The notes: generated from the letters alone by a model not told the origin. DNA of 5,941 nucleotides from an uncultured Anaerosacchariphilus sp. (GCA_934373375.1 CAKROP010000147.1:1-5941); one strand, 5' to 3'. Positions 1 to 5,518 are shown, counted from the first letter of the stretch. Made by a program: numbers and translations.

Positions 1-2
1 CT

Positions 3-509
3 TATTACACCCTGGATAATACTGAGACAGAAGACGTAAGCGACGCGCCGGGCGCGGAACAGATCGAAGTCTACACCGGCGACGTGGGCGACGGCCAGAG
101 CGGCTACGTCCTGATCCGGGACGATGCCGGAACCATCCTGCACACCGAATGGGCCCACGAAAGCCGCGCAGGCTGGAACAACGTTTATCTGGGCGAGCTG
201 GACGGAACACCCTATCTTATGACCCTTCACATCGAAGACCGCGACGAATACGGCTCCTACAGCTACCAGGTATACCGTCTGGCTGCCGATGGCGCCGTCC
301 GCCAGATAGCAGGCAGCACCCTGGACTGGGACAGCAACACCCTCTATGACGAAACCATATTCCGCGCCTGGACCTCAGAAATGAGCCAATACCTAGAAAA
401 CAGCCACCTGCTCCTCAGCACCCAGGACGGAGTGCTCCGCACCGACAAAATCAACGAGTCCGACAAATACAACTTTGAAACCCTGAAAGGTTATGGGGGC
501 GGACGGTGA
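3..509 (+). CDS. C-terminal part of an unrecognised, probably extracytoplasmic protein (5' truncated)
   Basis: The frame is open from the first bases of the window to TGA at 507-509, giving 168 visible residues without a start. The GTG at 84 has no ribosome site in front of it, and residues upstream of it have the same composition, so the real start lies outside the window. The visible part is acidic, rich in Tyr, Trp, Asp, Ser and Thr, and has no membrane segment. It reads like a beta-rich extracellular domain: GYVLIRDDAG, AGWNNVYLGELDGTPYL, YGSYSYQVYRL, then a helical stretch near FRAWTSEMSQYLENSHLLL and a short tail. From memory, similar tails with a Gly-Trp segment followed by a Tyr/Ser-rich strand occur in Lachnospiraceae lipoproteins and at the C-terminus of some BlaR1/M56-type sensor proteins, but I cannot confirm membership. 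Function unknown. The coding call is firm; the family suggestion is weak. Confidence 0.72.
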   Translation, partial: YYTLDNTETEDVSDAPGAEQIEVYTGDVGDGQSGYVLIRDDAGTILHTEWAHESRAGWNNVYLGELDGTPYLMTLHIEDRDEYGSYSYQVYRLAADGAVRQIAGSTLDWDSNTLYDETIFRAWTSEMSQYLENSHLLLSTQDGVLRTDKINESDKYNFETLKGYGGGR

Positions 510-561
510 CGTGCGAGAGGGGTTGCTTCTGTGTCAGGGTAAAGAAACTACATCCGATATC

Positions 562-757
562 AGACGAGAGGAAAAAGTGGCTGGAAGGCGATAAGCGTGA
601 TTCCCCGAGATTTTTCCTGCGCTGGCAGCACCTGAAAGAGGCCCTGTTTGAGGCCGTAGGCCGAGTTGGCCGGTCAGGTGCGAATAAGCCGCGCGGGAAA
701 AATCAGGGGGATCACAAGCGTCGCCTTCCAGCCACTTTTTCCTCTCTTCGTCCGTCT
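562..757. repeat. Long imperfect inverted repeat / large RNA hairpin in intergenic region
   Basis: Bases 568-591 pair with 721-744 as 24 uninterrupted pairs. Further in, 597-620 and 691-716 pair again around small interruptions; two T positions (602 and 619) face G, so pairing in RNA survives as wobble. A third helix is GCACCTGA (628-635) with TCAGGTGC (674-681). The tip carries GGCC-GTA-GGCC (652-662), and GGCC 640-643 can also pair with GGCC 668-671. Outside the core, pairing continues weakly through 562-567 and 745-757. A run of A (572-576) faces a run of T (736-740), so it could end transcription from either side, and it follows the upstream gene. It may be an interspersed repeat of the genome or a structured RNA; which one cannot be told from a single copy. 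Apart from this hairpin and the promoter at 789-817, the 334-base gap 510-843 shows nothing. Confidence 0.8.
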
Positions 758-788
758 ATTCAATCCACCCATTTCCACGATTTCCCCC

Positions 789-817
789 TTGTCCCCCACT
801 GGCATCTGTGCTATAGT
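789..817 (+). promoter_or_regulatory. Sigma-A type promoter of the solute-binding protein/pyrC operon
   Basis: The -35 element is TTGTCC (789-794), then a 17-base spacer, then TATAGT (812-817). TG at 809-810 makes an extended -10 (TGcTATAGT). The start of transcription would fall near 824, only about 20 bases before the ATG at 844, so the transcript has almost no leader and no room for an attenuator or riboswitch. Confidence 0.65.
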
Positions 818-843
818 AAAACAGATTAGGAGGAATCATAGAC

Positions 844-2250
844 ATGACAAACTGGAAAAAACTTACAGCCCTTACCGCCGCCAGTCTTCTGGCCGTATCC
901 GCCATGGGATGCCAGAGCAAAAAGGACGCAGGCAGCGAAGATATAGATATCGCAGACGTCGTAGAAGACACCGAAGACACAGCCGAAGCAGAGACGCCGG
1001 CTGAAGTTGTCTCCGACCTGGAAGCCAGCATCACCTGGTGGACCTACCCCGTATTCGTACAGGACGAGGACCAGGCCGACGGCACCTACGAACAGACCCT
1101 GATCCGGAAATTCAACGAAAAATATCCGAACATCAAAGTAGAACTAAAGCTTCTGGACTACACCGACGGCCCCACGATGATTGACGAACAGATTAAAGCC
1201 GAAGGCGGCGAGCTCCCGAACGTTCTTCTGGACGAGCCGGGCAGAATCAGCACCTACGCCAAAGACGGCATGCTGTCCGACATCAGCGACCTGTTTACCG
1301 ACGAAGTGAAAGCAGATATAGTCAGCGAAGGCATTTTAAGCGCCTGCAAAAATGGCGACGCTTACGTCATGTACCCCTTAAGCGGCTCCAACTACGTGAT
1401 GGCCTTCAACCGGGAAATGCTGGAGGGCTCCGGAGCCATCGAGCTGATGAATCGGGAAGGAGCCTGCACCTGGACCACAGACGCCTTCGAGCAGGTACTG
1501 GAGAAGCTAAACGCATCCGGCTTCGGAGCGGGTATGCTCTACTGCTCCGGAATCGCAGGCGACTACGCGACCCGCTCCTTCATTACCAACCTGTATGACG
1601 GCAGCCTGATGAACGATGAGAAAACCGCCTATACCATGAACAGTGACGCCAATCAGAAGGCATTTACCAAGATAAAAGAGTGGGTGGACAAAGGCTGGAT
1701 GCTGAACGGCACCGAGTCCACAGGCGCGGACGCGGTGGAAGAATTCGTAGCGGGTAATCAGTCCTATTGTCTGCTGTGGAGCCTGCCACAGGCTATCAAC
1801 AACGCAGCGGCCCTTCAGGAAAATGGTGTGGACGTGGTTGTTATGCCCTATCCGTCCGAGGACGGTACCCCGTCTCTGGAATATATGCTGAACGGTTTCT
1901 GCGTCTTCAAGACCGAGGATGAAGCCAAAGAGCAGGCTTCCCGTTATCTGATCGATTTCCTGTGCAATGACGAATCTGTTGCGAAGGAAAACGTGGTGCG
2001 CAGCGGCGCGTTCCCGGTACGCGCGTCCATGGGCGACGTGTACGACGGCAACGAAGAGGCACAGCTTTTCGAGGCGTTGATGCCCTATAGCGGCACATAC
2101 TGCCAGTCTGTAAACGGCTTTGAAAAAATGCGTGTATACTGGTACCAGATGGAAAGCGAGATTCTGGACGGACAGTACAGTGTAAAAGAAGCCGCCAACA
2201 GCTTTAATGAGTATGCGACCAAAACGCTGACAGAGAAAGAGGAAGATTAA
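844..2250 (+). CDS. ABC transporter family-1 extracellular substrate-binding lipoprotein
   Basis: A 468-residue exported lipoprotein. Residues 1-22 form a signal peptide (MTNWKK, then a hydrophobic stretch to SAMG) followed by the lipid-anchored Cys23. Residues 24-60 are a strongly acidic linker, typical of a spacer between membrane and folded domain. The mature domain begins near ITWWTYPVF (63-71) and has the order seen in family-1 (SBP_bac_1, sugar-type) binding proteins: LIRKFNEKYPNIKVEL (86-101), then DEQIKAEGGELPNVLLDEPGRISTYAKDG with the loss-of-contact loop, DISDLF, YVMYPLSGSNYVMAFNREML, and the late FVAGNQSYCLLWSLPQA and NGFCVFK segments. Length fits the family. The ATG at 844 is preceded by AGGAGG (828-833), 10 bases away. 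pyrC follows after one base. No permease or ATPase gene is in the window, so the ligand is unknown; oligosaccharide is the family default, and a nucleoside or pyrimidine-related ligand is only suggested by the neighbour. Confidence 0.92.
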   Translation: MTNWKKLTALTAASLLAVSAMGCQSKKDAGSEDIDIADVVEDTEDTAEAETPAEVVSDLEASITWWTYPVFVQDEDQADGTYEQTLIRKFNEKYPNIKVELKLLDYTDGPTMIDEQIKAEGGELPNVLLDEPGRISTYAKDGMLSDISDLFTDEVKADIVSEGILSACKNGDAYVMYPLSGSNYVMAFNREMLEGSGAIELMNREGACTWTTDAFEQVLEKLNASGFGAGMLYCSGIAGDYATRSFITNLYDGSLMNDEKTAYTMNSDANQKAFTKIKEWVDKGWMLNGTESTGADAVEEFVAGNQSYCLLWSLPQAINNAAALQENGVDVVVMPYPSEDGTPSLEYMLNGFCVFKTEDEAKEQASRYLIDFLCNDESVAKENVVRSGAFPVRASMGDVYDGNEEAQLFEALMPYSGTYCQSVNGFEKMRVYWYQMESEILDGQYSVKEAANSFNEYATKTLTEKEED

Positions 2251-2251
2251 C

Positions 2252-3517
2252 ATGACAGGAATTCGCGGAGGCAGAATCATCGACCCGGTAAGCGGAAGAG
2301 ATTTTATCGGAGATCTGATCCTGGAAAATGGGACAATCAAAGCTGTAGGAGAGCAACTGAACCTGGACGGCTGCGAAGATATCATAGAAGCGGCAGGCAT
2401 GACGGTTGCGCCGGGCCTGGTGGATGTGCATGTGCATTTCCGCGATCCGGGACTTACGTATAAAGAGGATATTCTGACCGGCGCGCGTGCGGCGGCAGCA
2501 GGCGGTTTTACCACCGTCGTCTGCATGGCCAATACGAAGCCGGTAGTCGATAACGCCGAGACTCTTCAATATGTATTGAATAAGGGAAAAGAGACCGGCA
2601 TCCATGTACTTTCCTGTGCCTGTGTCACCAAAGGCATGCAGGGAAAAGAGCTGGCAGATATGGATGCTTTACGTGCGGCGGGAGCAGCAGGCTTTACCGA
2701 TGACGGCATCCCAATTCTGGACGAAGAGATTCTGAAGGCAGCACTCATCAAGGCAGAAGAGCTGCAGGTGCCGGTCAGCCTTCATGAAGAAGATCCGAAG
2801 CTTATTACAAACAACGGTATAAACCGAGGCCCGGTATCGGAGAAGCTCGGTATCGGCGGTTCTCCGGCGGAGGCCGAGATCACCATGGTAGAGCGGGACT
2901 GCCGTCTGGCCGAGGAGACCGGCTCATATGTAAACATCCAGCATATCAGTACGGCAGGAGCCGTAGAAGCAGTGCGCGCCTCTAAGAGACGTGGCTCCCA
3001 TGTGACCGCCGAGGCAGCTCCCCATCATTTTACCCTGACGGATGAAGCTGTCCTGACCTATGGCACCCTGGCGAAAATGAATCCGCCCCTTCGGACGGAA
3101 GCAGACCGGCAGGCTGTTATCGAGGGCCTGAAGGACGGCACCATCGACATGATTGCCACCGACCACGCGCCCCACAGCATCGACGAAAAGGGAAAGCCCC
3201 TGACCGAAGCCCCCAGCGGCATCATCGGCCTGGAGACCTCCCTGGCCCTTTGCATCACAGAACTGGTCAAACCGGGCTGCCTGACTCTGATGGAACTGAT
3301 GCGCAAAATGAGCCAGAACCCCGCCGCCCTCTACCACCTGCCCTATCAGGGCATCACCGAAGGCGCCCCCGCGGATTTTGTCATCTTCGACCCAGACGAG
3401 GAATGGAAAGTCGAAAGCTTCCAGTCCAAGGCGGTCAACACCCCCTTCAAGGGCTGGAATCTGACCGGCCGGGTGCATTACACCATTTGCGATGGAAAGA
3501 TAGTATACCGTCTATAA
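2252..3517 (+). CDS. pyrC: Dihydroorotase (class I)
   Basis: A 421-residue cytoplasmic amidohydrolase that interconverts N-carbamoyl-L-aspartate and L-dihydroorotate, the third step of de novo pyrimidine synthesis. Visible landmarks: DVHVHFRDPG (58-67) with metal ligands His60 and His62 and substrate-binding Arg64; FTDDG (148-152) carrying the Asp that bridges the metals in class I enzymes; SLHEED with His178; NIQHIS with His231; KMNPPLR (275-281) for substrate; and ATDHAPH (302-308) with the catalytic Asp304. All expected active-site residues are present, so it should be active rather than a pyrC-like pseudo-enzyme. An allantoinase or hydantoinase is less likely given FRDPG and KMNPPLR. The ATG lies one base after the upstream stop and its ribosome site AGAGG (2238-2242) is inside the upstream gene, so the two genes are co-transcribed and probably translationally coupled. 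No separate promoter or PyrR leader is visible before it. The bidirectional terminator at 3533-3587 ends the operon. Confidence 0.96.
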   Translation: MTGIRGGRIIDPVSGRDFIGDLILENGTIKAVGEQLNLDGCEDIIEAAGMTVAPGLVDVHVHFRDPGLTYKEDILTGARAAAAGGFTTVVCMANTKPVVDNAETLQYVLNKGKETGIHVLSCACVTKGMQGKELADMDALRAAGAAGFTDDGIPILDEEILKAALIKAEELQVPVSLHEEDPKLITNNGINRGPVSEKLGIGGSPAEAEITMVERDCRLAEETGSYVNIQHISTAGAVEAVRASKRRGSHVTAEAAPHHFTLTDEAVLTYGTLAKMNPPLRTEADRQAVIEGLKDGTIDMIATDHAPHSIDEKGKPLTEAPSGIIGLETSLALCITELVKPGCLTLMELMRKMSQNPAALYHLPYQGITEGAPADFVIFDPDEEWKVESFQSKAVNTPFKGWNLTGRVHYTICDGKIVYRL

Positions 3518-3532
3518 GAATAACTATATGCG

Positions 3533-3587
3533 AAAAAAACGCTGCCTGTGCAGATGAGCTTCATCATCCACACAAGTAGCGTTTTTT
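3533..3587. terminator. Bidirectional intrinsic terminator between pyrC (+) and the XRE gene (-)
   Basis: An A-run (3533-3539) with CGCT (3540-3543) pairs with AGCG (3578-3581) and a T-run (3582-3587), a ten-pair outer helix. Inside, TGTG (3547-3550) pairs with CACA (3569-3573 region), and GATGA (3553-3557) with TCATC (3561-3565) around a GCT loop. T-runs follow the stem on both strands, so it can stop transcription from pyrC and from the opposing regulator gene. Confidence 0.88.
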
Positions 3588-3608
3588 GGTAACAGAAAGC
3601 AGAGTTTA

Positions 3609-3631
3609 TGAAGTCGCAAAATGCGACTTCA
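3609..3631. repeat. Short perfect hairpin just past the XRE stop codon
   Basis: GAAGTCGCA (3610-3618) and TGCGACTTC (3622-3630) pair perfectly around AAA; T3609-A3631 adds one more pair. It lies three bases beyond the stop codon of the regulator (minus strand). It has no T-run of its own, so the terminator is the structure at 3533-3587; this hairpin could protect the transcript 3' end or be a REP-like repeat. Its GTCGC/GCGAC core also occurs in the hairpin at 5892-5905. Confidence 0.7.
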
Positions 3632-3634
3632 AGA

Positions 3635-4039
3635 TCATTTCTGCTCCTTCGACAACAGATGCTTCTTAAACCGGATATATTCCCGTATCTCGAACTGCGT
3701 ATCCTCTGGAAAATTAAGAAAATCCATGACGGCTTTGGCGTTGGCGCCGCTTAAGGGTATCAGGCTCTTATTGGGAATGGCCACGTAATGGCGGGAGTCC
3801 GCTCCGTCGGCAATGATATCCGAATGGGCTGACAGGTCCGTCAGCACCAGTTGATCCAGAGAAACGTCGTAAATATCAGCCAGCTTACAGATAAGGCTGA
3901 TATCCGGGACACGGTTGCCGCTCTCGTAGACCGTGTAGGTCTGCCGTGCAATATGAAGCTGTTCACTGATATATTTCTGCGAATACTTTTTGGCCTCGCG
4001 CAGGCTGCGAAGATTATCGGCCAGATAAGATTCCGACAT
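3635..4039 (-). CDS. XRE/HTH_3-family transcriptional regulator
   Basis: A 134-residue protein. Residues 6-63 form a Cro/C1-type helix-turn-helix: LRSLREAKKYSQKYISEQLH, then ARQTYTVYESGNRVPDI (recognition-helix region and the YESGxRxP signature), then LICKLADIYDVSLDQLV. The remainder (64-134) is a short tail with NKSLIPLSGANAKAVMDFLNFPEDTQFEIREYIRFKKHLL, probably for dimer formation or partner binding; no enzymatic or ligand domain is seen. I chose the ATG at 4037-4039. The longer reading that starts at 4072 would begin on or beside the -10 box, while the chosen ATG has AAGGAG seven bases upstream. It lies downstream of the CYTH gene on the same strand but has its own extended -10 promoter. 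Repeats next to that promoter suggest autoregulation. The target genes are not known. Confidence 0.92.
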   Translation of the reverse strand: MSESYLADNLRSLREAKKYSQKYISEQLHIARQTYTVYESGNRVPDISLICKLADIYDVSLDQLVLTDLSAHSDIIADGADSRHYVAIPNKSLIPLSGANAKAVMDFLNFPEDTQFEIREYIRFKKHLLSKEQK

Positions 4040-4046
4040 TGCGTTT

Positions 4047-4052
4047 CTCCTT
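4047..4052 (-). promoter_or_regulatory. Ribosome binding site deciding the XRE start
   Basis: On the minus strand this reads AAGGAG, seven bases before the ATG at 4039. It selects this ATG over the in-frame ATG eleven codons upstream at 4072, which has no such site. Confidence 0.82.
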
Positions 4053-4073
4053 GTGTTCCGAAAAGATGGCATT

Positions 4074-4082
4074 ATTATACCA
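4074..4082 (-). promoter_or_regulatory. Extended -10 promoter of the XRE gene
   Basis: On the minus strand this reads TGGTATAAT, a perfect extended -10 (TGnTATAAT). No convincing -35 is seen at 17 bases, as is common with extended -10 promoters. Transcription should start near 4067, giving a leader of about 28 bases that carries the AAGGAG site. Confidence 0.68.
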
Positions 4083-4084
4083 GT

Positions 4085-4126
4085 TTGCGGATTTCCATAT
4101 GCGCAATGTCACAAAACGCAGCGCAA
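4085..4126. promoter_or_regulatory. TTGCG/CGCAA repeats upstream of the XRE promoter (candidate operators)
   Basis: TTGCG (4085-4089) faces CGCAA (4102-4106) as an inverted pair with a 12-base spacer. A second CGCAA (4122-4126) lies exactly 20 bases from the first, about two helical turns. Together they cover the stretch just upstream of the XRE -10. This is the place where a dimeric repressor would bind for autoregulation, but no experimental site is known to me and five-base words can recur by chance. Confidence 0.35.
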
Positions 4127-4138
4127 GTAAAAACAATA

Positions 4139-4156
4139 TGTCATCGATCGATGACA
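4139..4156. promoter_or_regulatory. 18-bp perfect palindrome between CYTH and XRE genes (operator or terminator)
   Basis: TGTCATCGATCGATGACA is a perfect dyad. It sits about 57 bases upstream of the XRE -10 box and about 40 bases past the CYTH stop. Two readings fit: an operator for a dimeric helix-turn-helix regulator, or, read on the minus strand, a 7-pair stem with GATC loop followed at short distance by a five-T run (TATTGTTTTT), a weak intrinsic terminator for the CYTH transcript. An eight-base palindrome ATCGCGAT (4161-4168) is close by. Confidence 0.5.
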
Positions 4157-4195
4157 AAATATCGCGATTTCATAAACTGCGTCAGAGAATCCGAA

Positions 4196-4645
4196 TCAGA
4201 ATTTTTTGCGGCTGAGCGTACTGTTATGATACTCGGACGACCAAGTAACCTCTTCTCCGAACCACTCTGGCGGCGTAAAGGCATTGGCCTGCTTCTCGGA
4301 CGGAAATTCTACCTCTGCCAACCAAAGCCCCTCAAAGGGAGCGGCAAATACATCCAGCTCAATGGTCAGGCCGTCAGGAAGCGGAAGCAGATAGCGCTTC
4401 TTGGAAATAATATTACCATCAGCCTTGGCCTTCAGATGCTCATAGCTCTCGGCTGTCAGCGGCAGATTATACTCCTCGCGGCTCATGAGTCCTTTGGATT
4501 TATAAGTAAGAATAAAAGAATCATTGCTGCGGCGCACCCGCACCACAGGTTCCGTGCACAGATAAGCCTGCTCCAGCAATCTGCAGGGAAAAGAATCCAG
4601 GTTATCCGGCAGCTTCGGAATTAAAAATTTGCGTTCAATTTCCAT
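4196..4645 (-). CDS. CYTH-domain (triphosphate tunnel metalloenzyme) protein
   Basis: A 149-residue single-domain protein. It opens with the CYTH signature ExExK as MEIERKF (Glu2, Glu4, Lys6). The basic and acidic residues that line the tunnel follow in order: RVRR (36-39), TYKSKG (47-52), REEY (56-59), KKRY (82-85), IELDVF (95-100) and LAEVEFP (109-115), with the family's C-terminal YHNSTLS near 139-145. Members bind triphosphates with Mg or Mn; small bacterial forms are often inorganic triphosphatases, and the family also holds CyaB-type adenylate cyclases and thiamine triphosphatases. The exact substrate here cannot be read from sequence. The start at 4643-4645 is preferred because MEIERKF is the conserved N-terminus and AAGGGGG lies seven bases before it; the longer reading from 4726 adds a non-conserved 27-residue piece. 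It is transcribed divergently from the DJ-1 gene. Confidence 0.9.
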   Translation of the reverse strand: MEIERKFLIPKLPDNLDSFPCRLLEQAYLCTEPVVRVRRSNDSFILTYKSKGLMSREEYNLPLTAESYEHLKAKADGNIISKKRYLLPLPDGLTIELDVFAAPFEGLWLAEVEFPSEKQANAFTPPEWFGEEVTWSSEYHNSTLSRKKF

Positions 4646-4652
4646 AAAAAGA

Positions 4653-4659
4653 CCCCCTT
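4653..4659 (-). promoter_or_regulatory. Ribosome binding site deciding the CYTH start
   Basis: Minus-strand AAGGGGG lies seven bases before the ATG at 4645. It supports the 149-residue form over the 176-residue open frame. Confidence 0.75.
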
Positions 4660-4703
4660 GGACCGTTCCGTAAAATCCTGTGTGAAAAAAGGAAAGGTCG
4701 TAT

Positions 4704-4709
4704 ATTATA
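4704..4709 (-). promoter_or_regulatory. Probable -10 box of the CYTH gene
   Basis: Minus-strand TATAAT, with start expected near 4697 and a leader of about 50 bases. No good -35 is found at 16-18 bases. It also lies inside the longer open reading frame of the CYTH gene, which argues again for the shorter start. Confidence 0.45.
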
Positions 4710-4731
4710 AAAGGACAGTAGCACATAGATA

Positions 4732-4760
4732 TAGAAAATTCAACGGGAATTTGCTATAAT
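4732..4760 (+). promoter_or_regulatory. Sigma-A type promoter of the DJ-1 family gene
   Basis: TATAAT at 4755-4760 is perfect, and TG at 4752-4753 makes an extended -10. A partial -35 (TAGAAA, 4732-4737, four of six matches) stands 17 bases away. Start expected near 4767. It lies back to back with the CYTH -10, so the two genes share a compact divergent control region. Confidence 0.72.
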
Positions 4761-4810
4761 GGGCGAAGAAAACAAAAGACTGTGACATAAAACGGAAGGA
4801 GTCGGAAAAA

Positions 4811-5362
4811 ATGAAGAAAGTAAGTATATTTCTGGGAGAAGGATTCGAAGAAGTAGAGGCACTGACGCCCGCAGATCTGCTGCGTCGGGCCGGAGCGGAA
4901 GTGACGCTGGTATCCATCGGGACAGAGAAAAAAGTGACCGGAAGCCATGGTATTTCCATCACCGCAGACCGTCTGTTCAACAAGACAGATTACGAAGACG
5001 CAGATCTCCTGGTACTTCCCGGCGGCATGCCCGGCACCCTGAACCTGAAGGCCTGCGAACCCTTGCTGGCACTCCTGAAAGAGCATAACGCCAAAGGGAA
5101 AAAGCTGGCGGCCATCTGCGCCGCGCCCACTGTCCTGGGTCATGCAGGTCTCCTGAACGGCAAAAACGCCACCTGCTACCCGGGCTGCGAGGACGGCCTC
5201 ACCGGAGCCATCTGTGAGACTACGCCGGTAGTCACCGACGGCACCATCACCACCAGCCGCGGCGTCGGTACGGCGATTCCCTTCGCCCTGAAGCTGATCG
5301 CCCAGCTCTACAGCCAGGAGAAGGCGGATGAGATCGCCCGGAGTATCGTGTACGGATTGTAA
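4811..5362 (+). CDS. DJ-1/PfpI (ThiJ-like) family protein
   Basis: A 183-residue cytoplasmic protein of the DJ-1 subfamily (DJ-1/YajL/ThiJ), full length. The fold is clear: KKVSIFLGEGFEEVEALTPADLLRRAG (2-28), where Glu16 matches the conserved Glu18 of human DJ-1; LVLPGGMPG (67-75); the nucleophile elbow AAICAAPTVL (100-109) with reactive Cys103; and TSRGVGTAIPFALKLI (148-163). The position of DJ-1 His126 is Tyr123 here, in the segment TCYPGC. Reported roles of the family are stress protection and glyoxalase or deglycase activity, the latter disputed, so I leave the reaction open; old ThiJ names imply thiamine synthesis without good support. Start: GGAAGGAG ends at 4801, nine bases before the ATG. 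It has its own promoter and is followed by a hairpin at 5374-5460. Five cysteines (82, 103, 122, 126, 135) are notable for a redox-sensitive family. Confidence 0.93.
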   Translation: MKKVSIFLGEGFEEVEALTPADLLRRAGAEVTLVSIGTEKKVTGSHGISITADRLFNKTDYEDADLLVLPGGMPGTLNLKACEPLLALLKEHNAKGKKLAAICAAPTVLGHAGLLNGKNATCYPGCEDGLTGAICETTPVVTDGTITTSRGVGTAIPFALKLIAQLYSQEKADEIARSIVYGL

Positions 5363-5373
5363 GGCGAAGAACA

Positions 5374-5460
5374 GGTTTCGACAGGCGGCAGAGAAACTTT
5401 TCTAAGGAGGGCCTATTTGCGCCCGAGCGTGGAAAATTTTTTCTGCGCCCTGTCGGAACC
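5374..5460 (+). terminator. Long imperfect hairpin between DJ-1 gene and spore protein gene (probable terminator or structured element)
   Basis: GGTTTCGACAGG (5374-5385) pairs with CCTGTCGGAACC (5449-5460) over 12 positions, one of them a G-U wobble. After a short mismatch, GCAGAGAAA (5388-5396) pairs with 5438-5446 and TTTTCTA (5398-5404) with 5430-5436, again with wobbles. The tip holds GGGC (5409-5412) and GCCC (5421-5424). The stem begins 11 bases after the DJ-1 stop. No T-run follows the base of the stem (TTTTC comes at 5466-5470, after a gap), so a terminator function is plausible but not classical. Confidence 0.6.
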
Positions 5461-5482
5461 GTCCGTTTTCAAAAAATTCCCA

Positions 5483-5511
5483 GCATATCTGCCGCCCCGC
5501 CGCGCACACTA
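5483..5511 (+). promoter_or_regulatory. Candidate sigma-G promoter of the spore protein gene
   Basis: GCATA (5483-5487) fits the sigma-G -35 pattern GHATR exactly. CACACTA (5505-5511) fits the -10 pattern CATnHTA with one mismatch. The spacer is 17 bases. Genes of this spore protein family are normally read by sigma-G in the forespore. The weak point is that transcription would begin near 5518, right at the ribosome site, leaving a leader of only about 14 bases. Confidence 0.42.
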
Positions 5512-5518
5512 CCATCAT

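Noticed and set aside
513..526. GCGAGAGG motif resembling part of a PyrR-binding leader
   Set aside because: Only the GNGAGG core matches; the preceding and following consensus bases do not. It also lies upstream of the predicted promoter and far from pyrC.
506..829. A 107-codon frame (GTG start overlapping the stop of the upstream gene) across the intergenic region
   Set aside because: It reads through both arms of the long inverted repeat, has no ribosome site, is Arg/Lys-rich without domain features, and ends over the promoter of the next gene. It is best seen as a by-product of the hairpin.
1507..2532. A 341-codon antisense frame over the binding-protein and pyrC genes
   Set aside because: It crosses the junction of two well-supported genes, its composition is that of a mirror of the coding strand, and it has no promoter or ribosome site.
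2924..3478. A 184-codon antisense frame within pyrC
   Set aside because: It lies fully inside conserved pyrC sequence and has no recognisable motif.
3851..4624. A 257-codon plus-strand frame across the XRE and CYTH genes
   Set aside because: It is antisense to two genes with clear family signatures and spans their intergenic control region.
4196..4726. Longer N-terminus for the CYTH protein
   Set aside because: The extra 27 residues precede the conserved MEIERKF start, lack similarity to the family and overlap the predicted -10 box and ribosome site.
5484..5490. CATATCT as an alternative sigma-G -10 box
   Set aside because: It has two mismatches and no acceptable -35 at 17-18 bases upstream; the box at 5505-5511 fits better.
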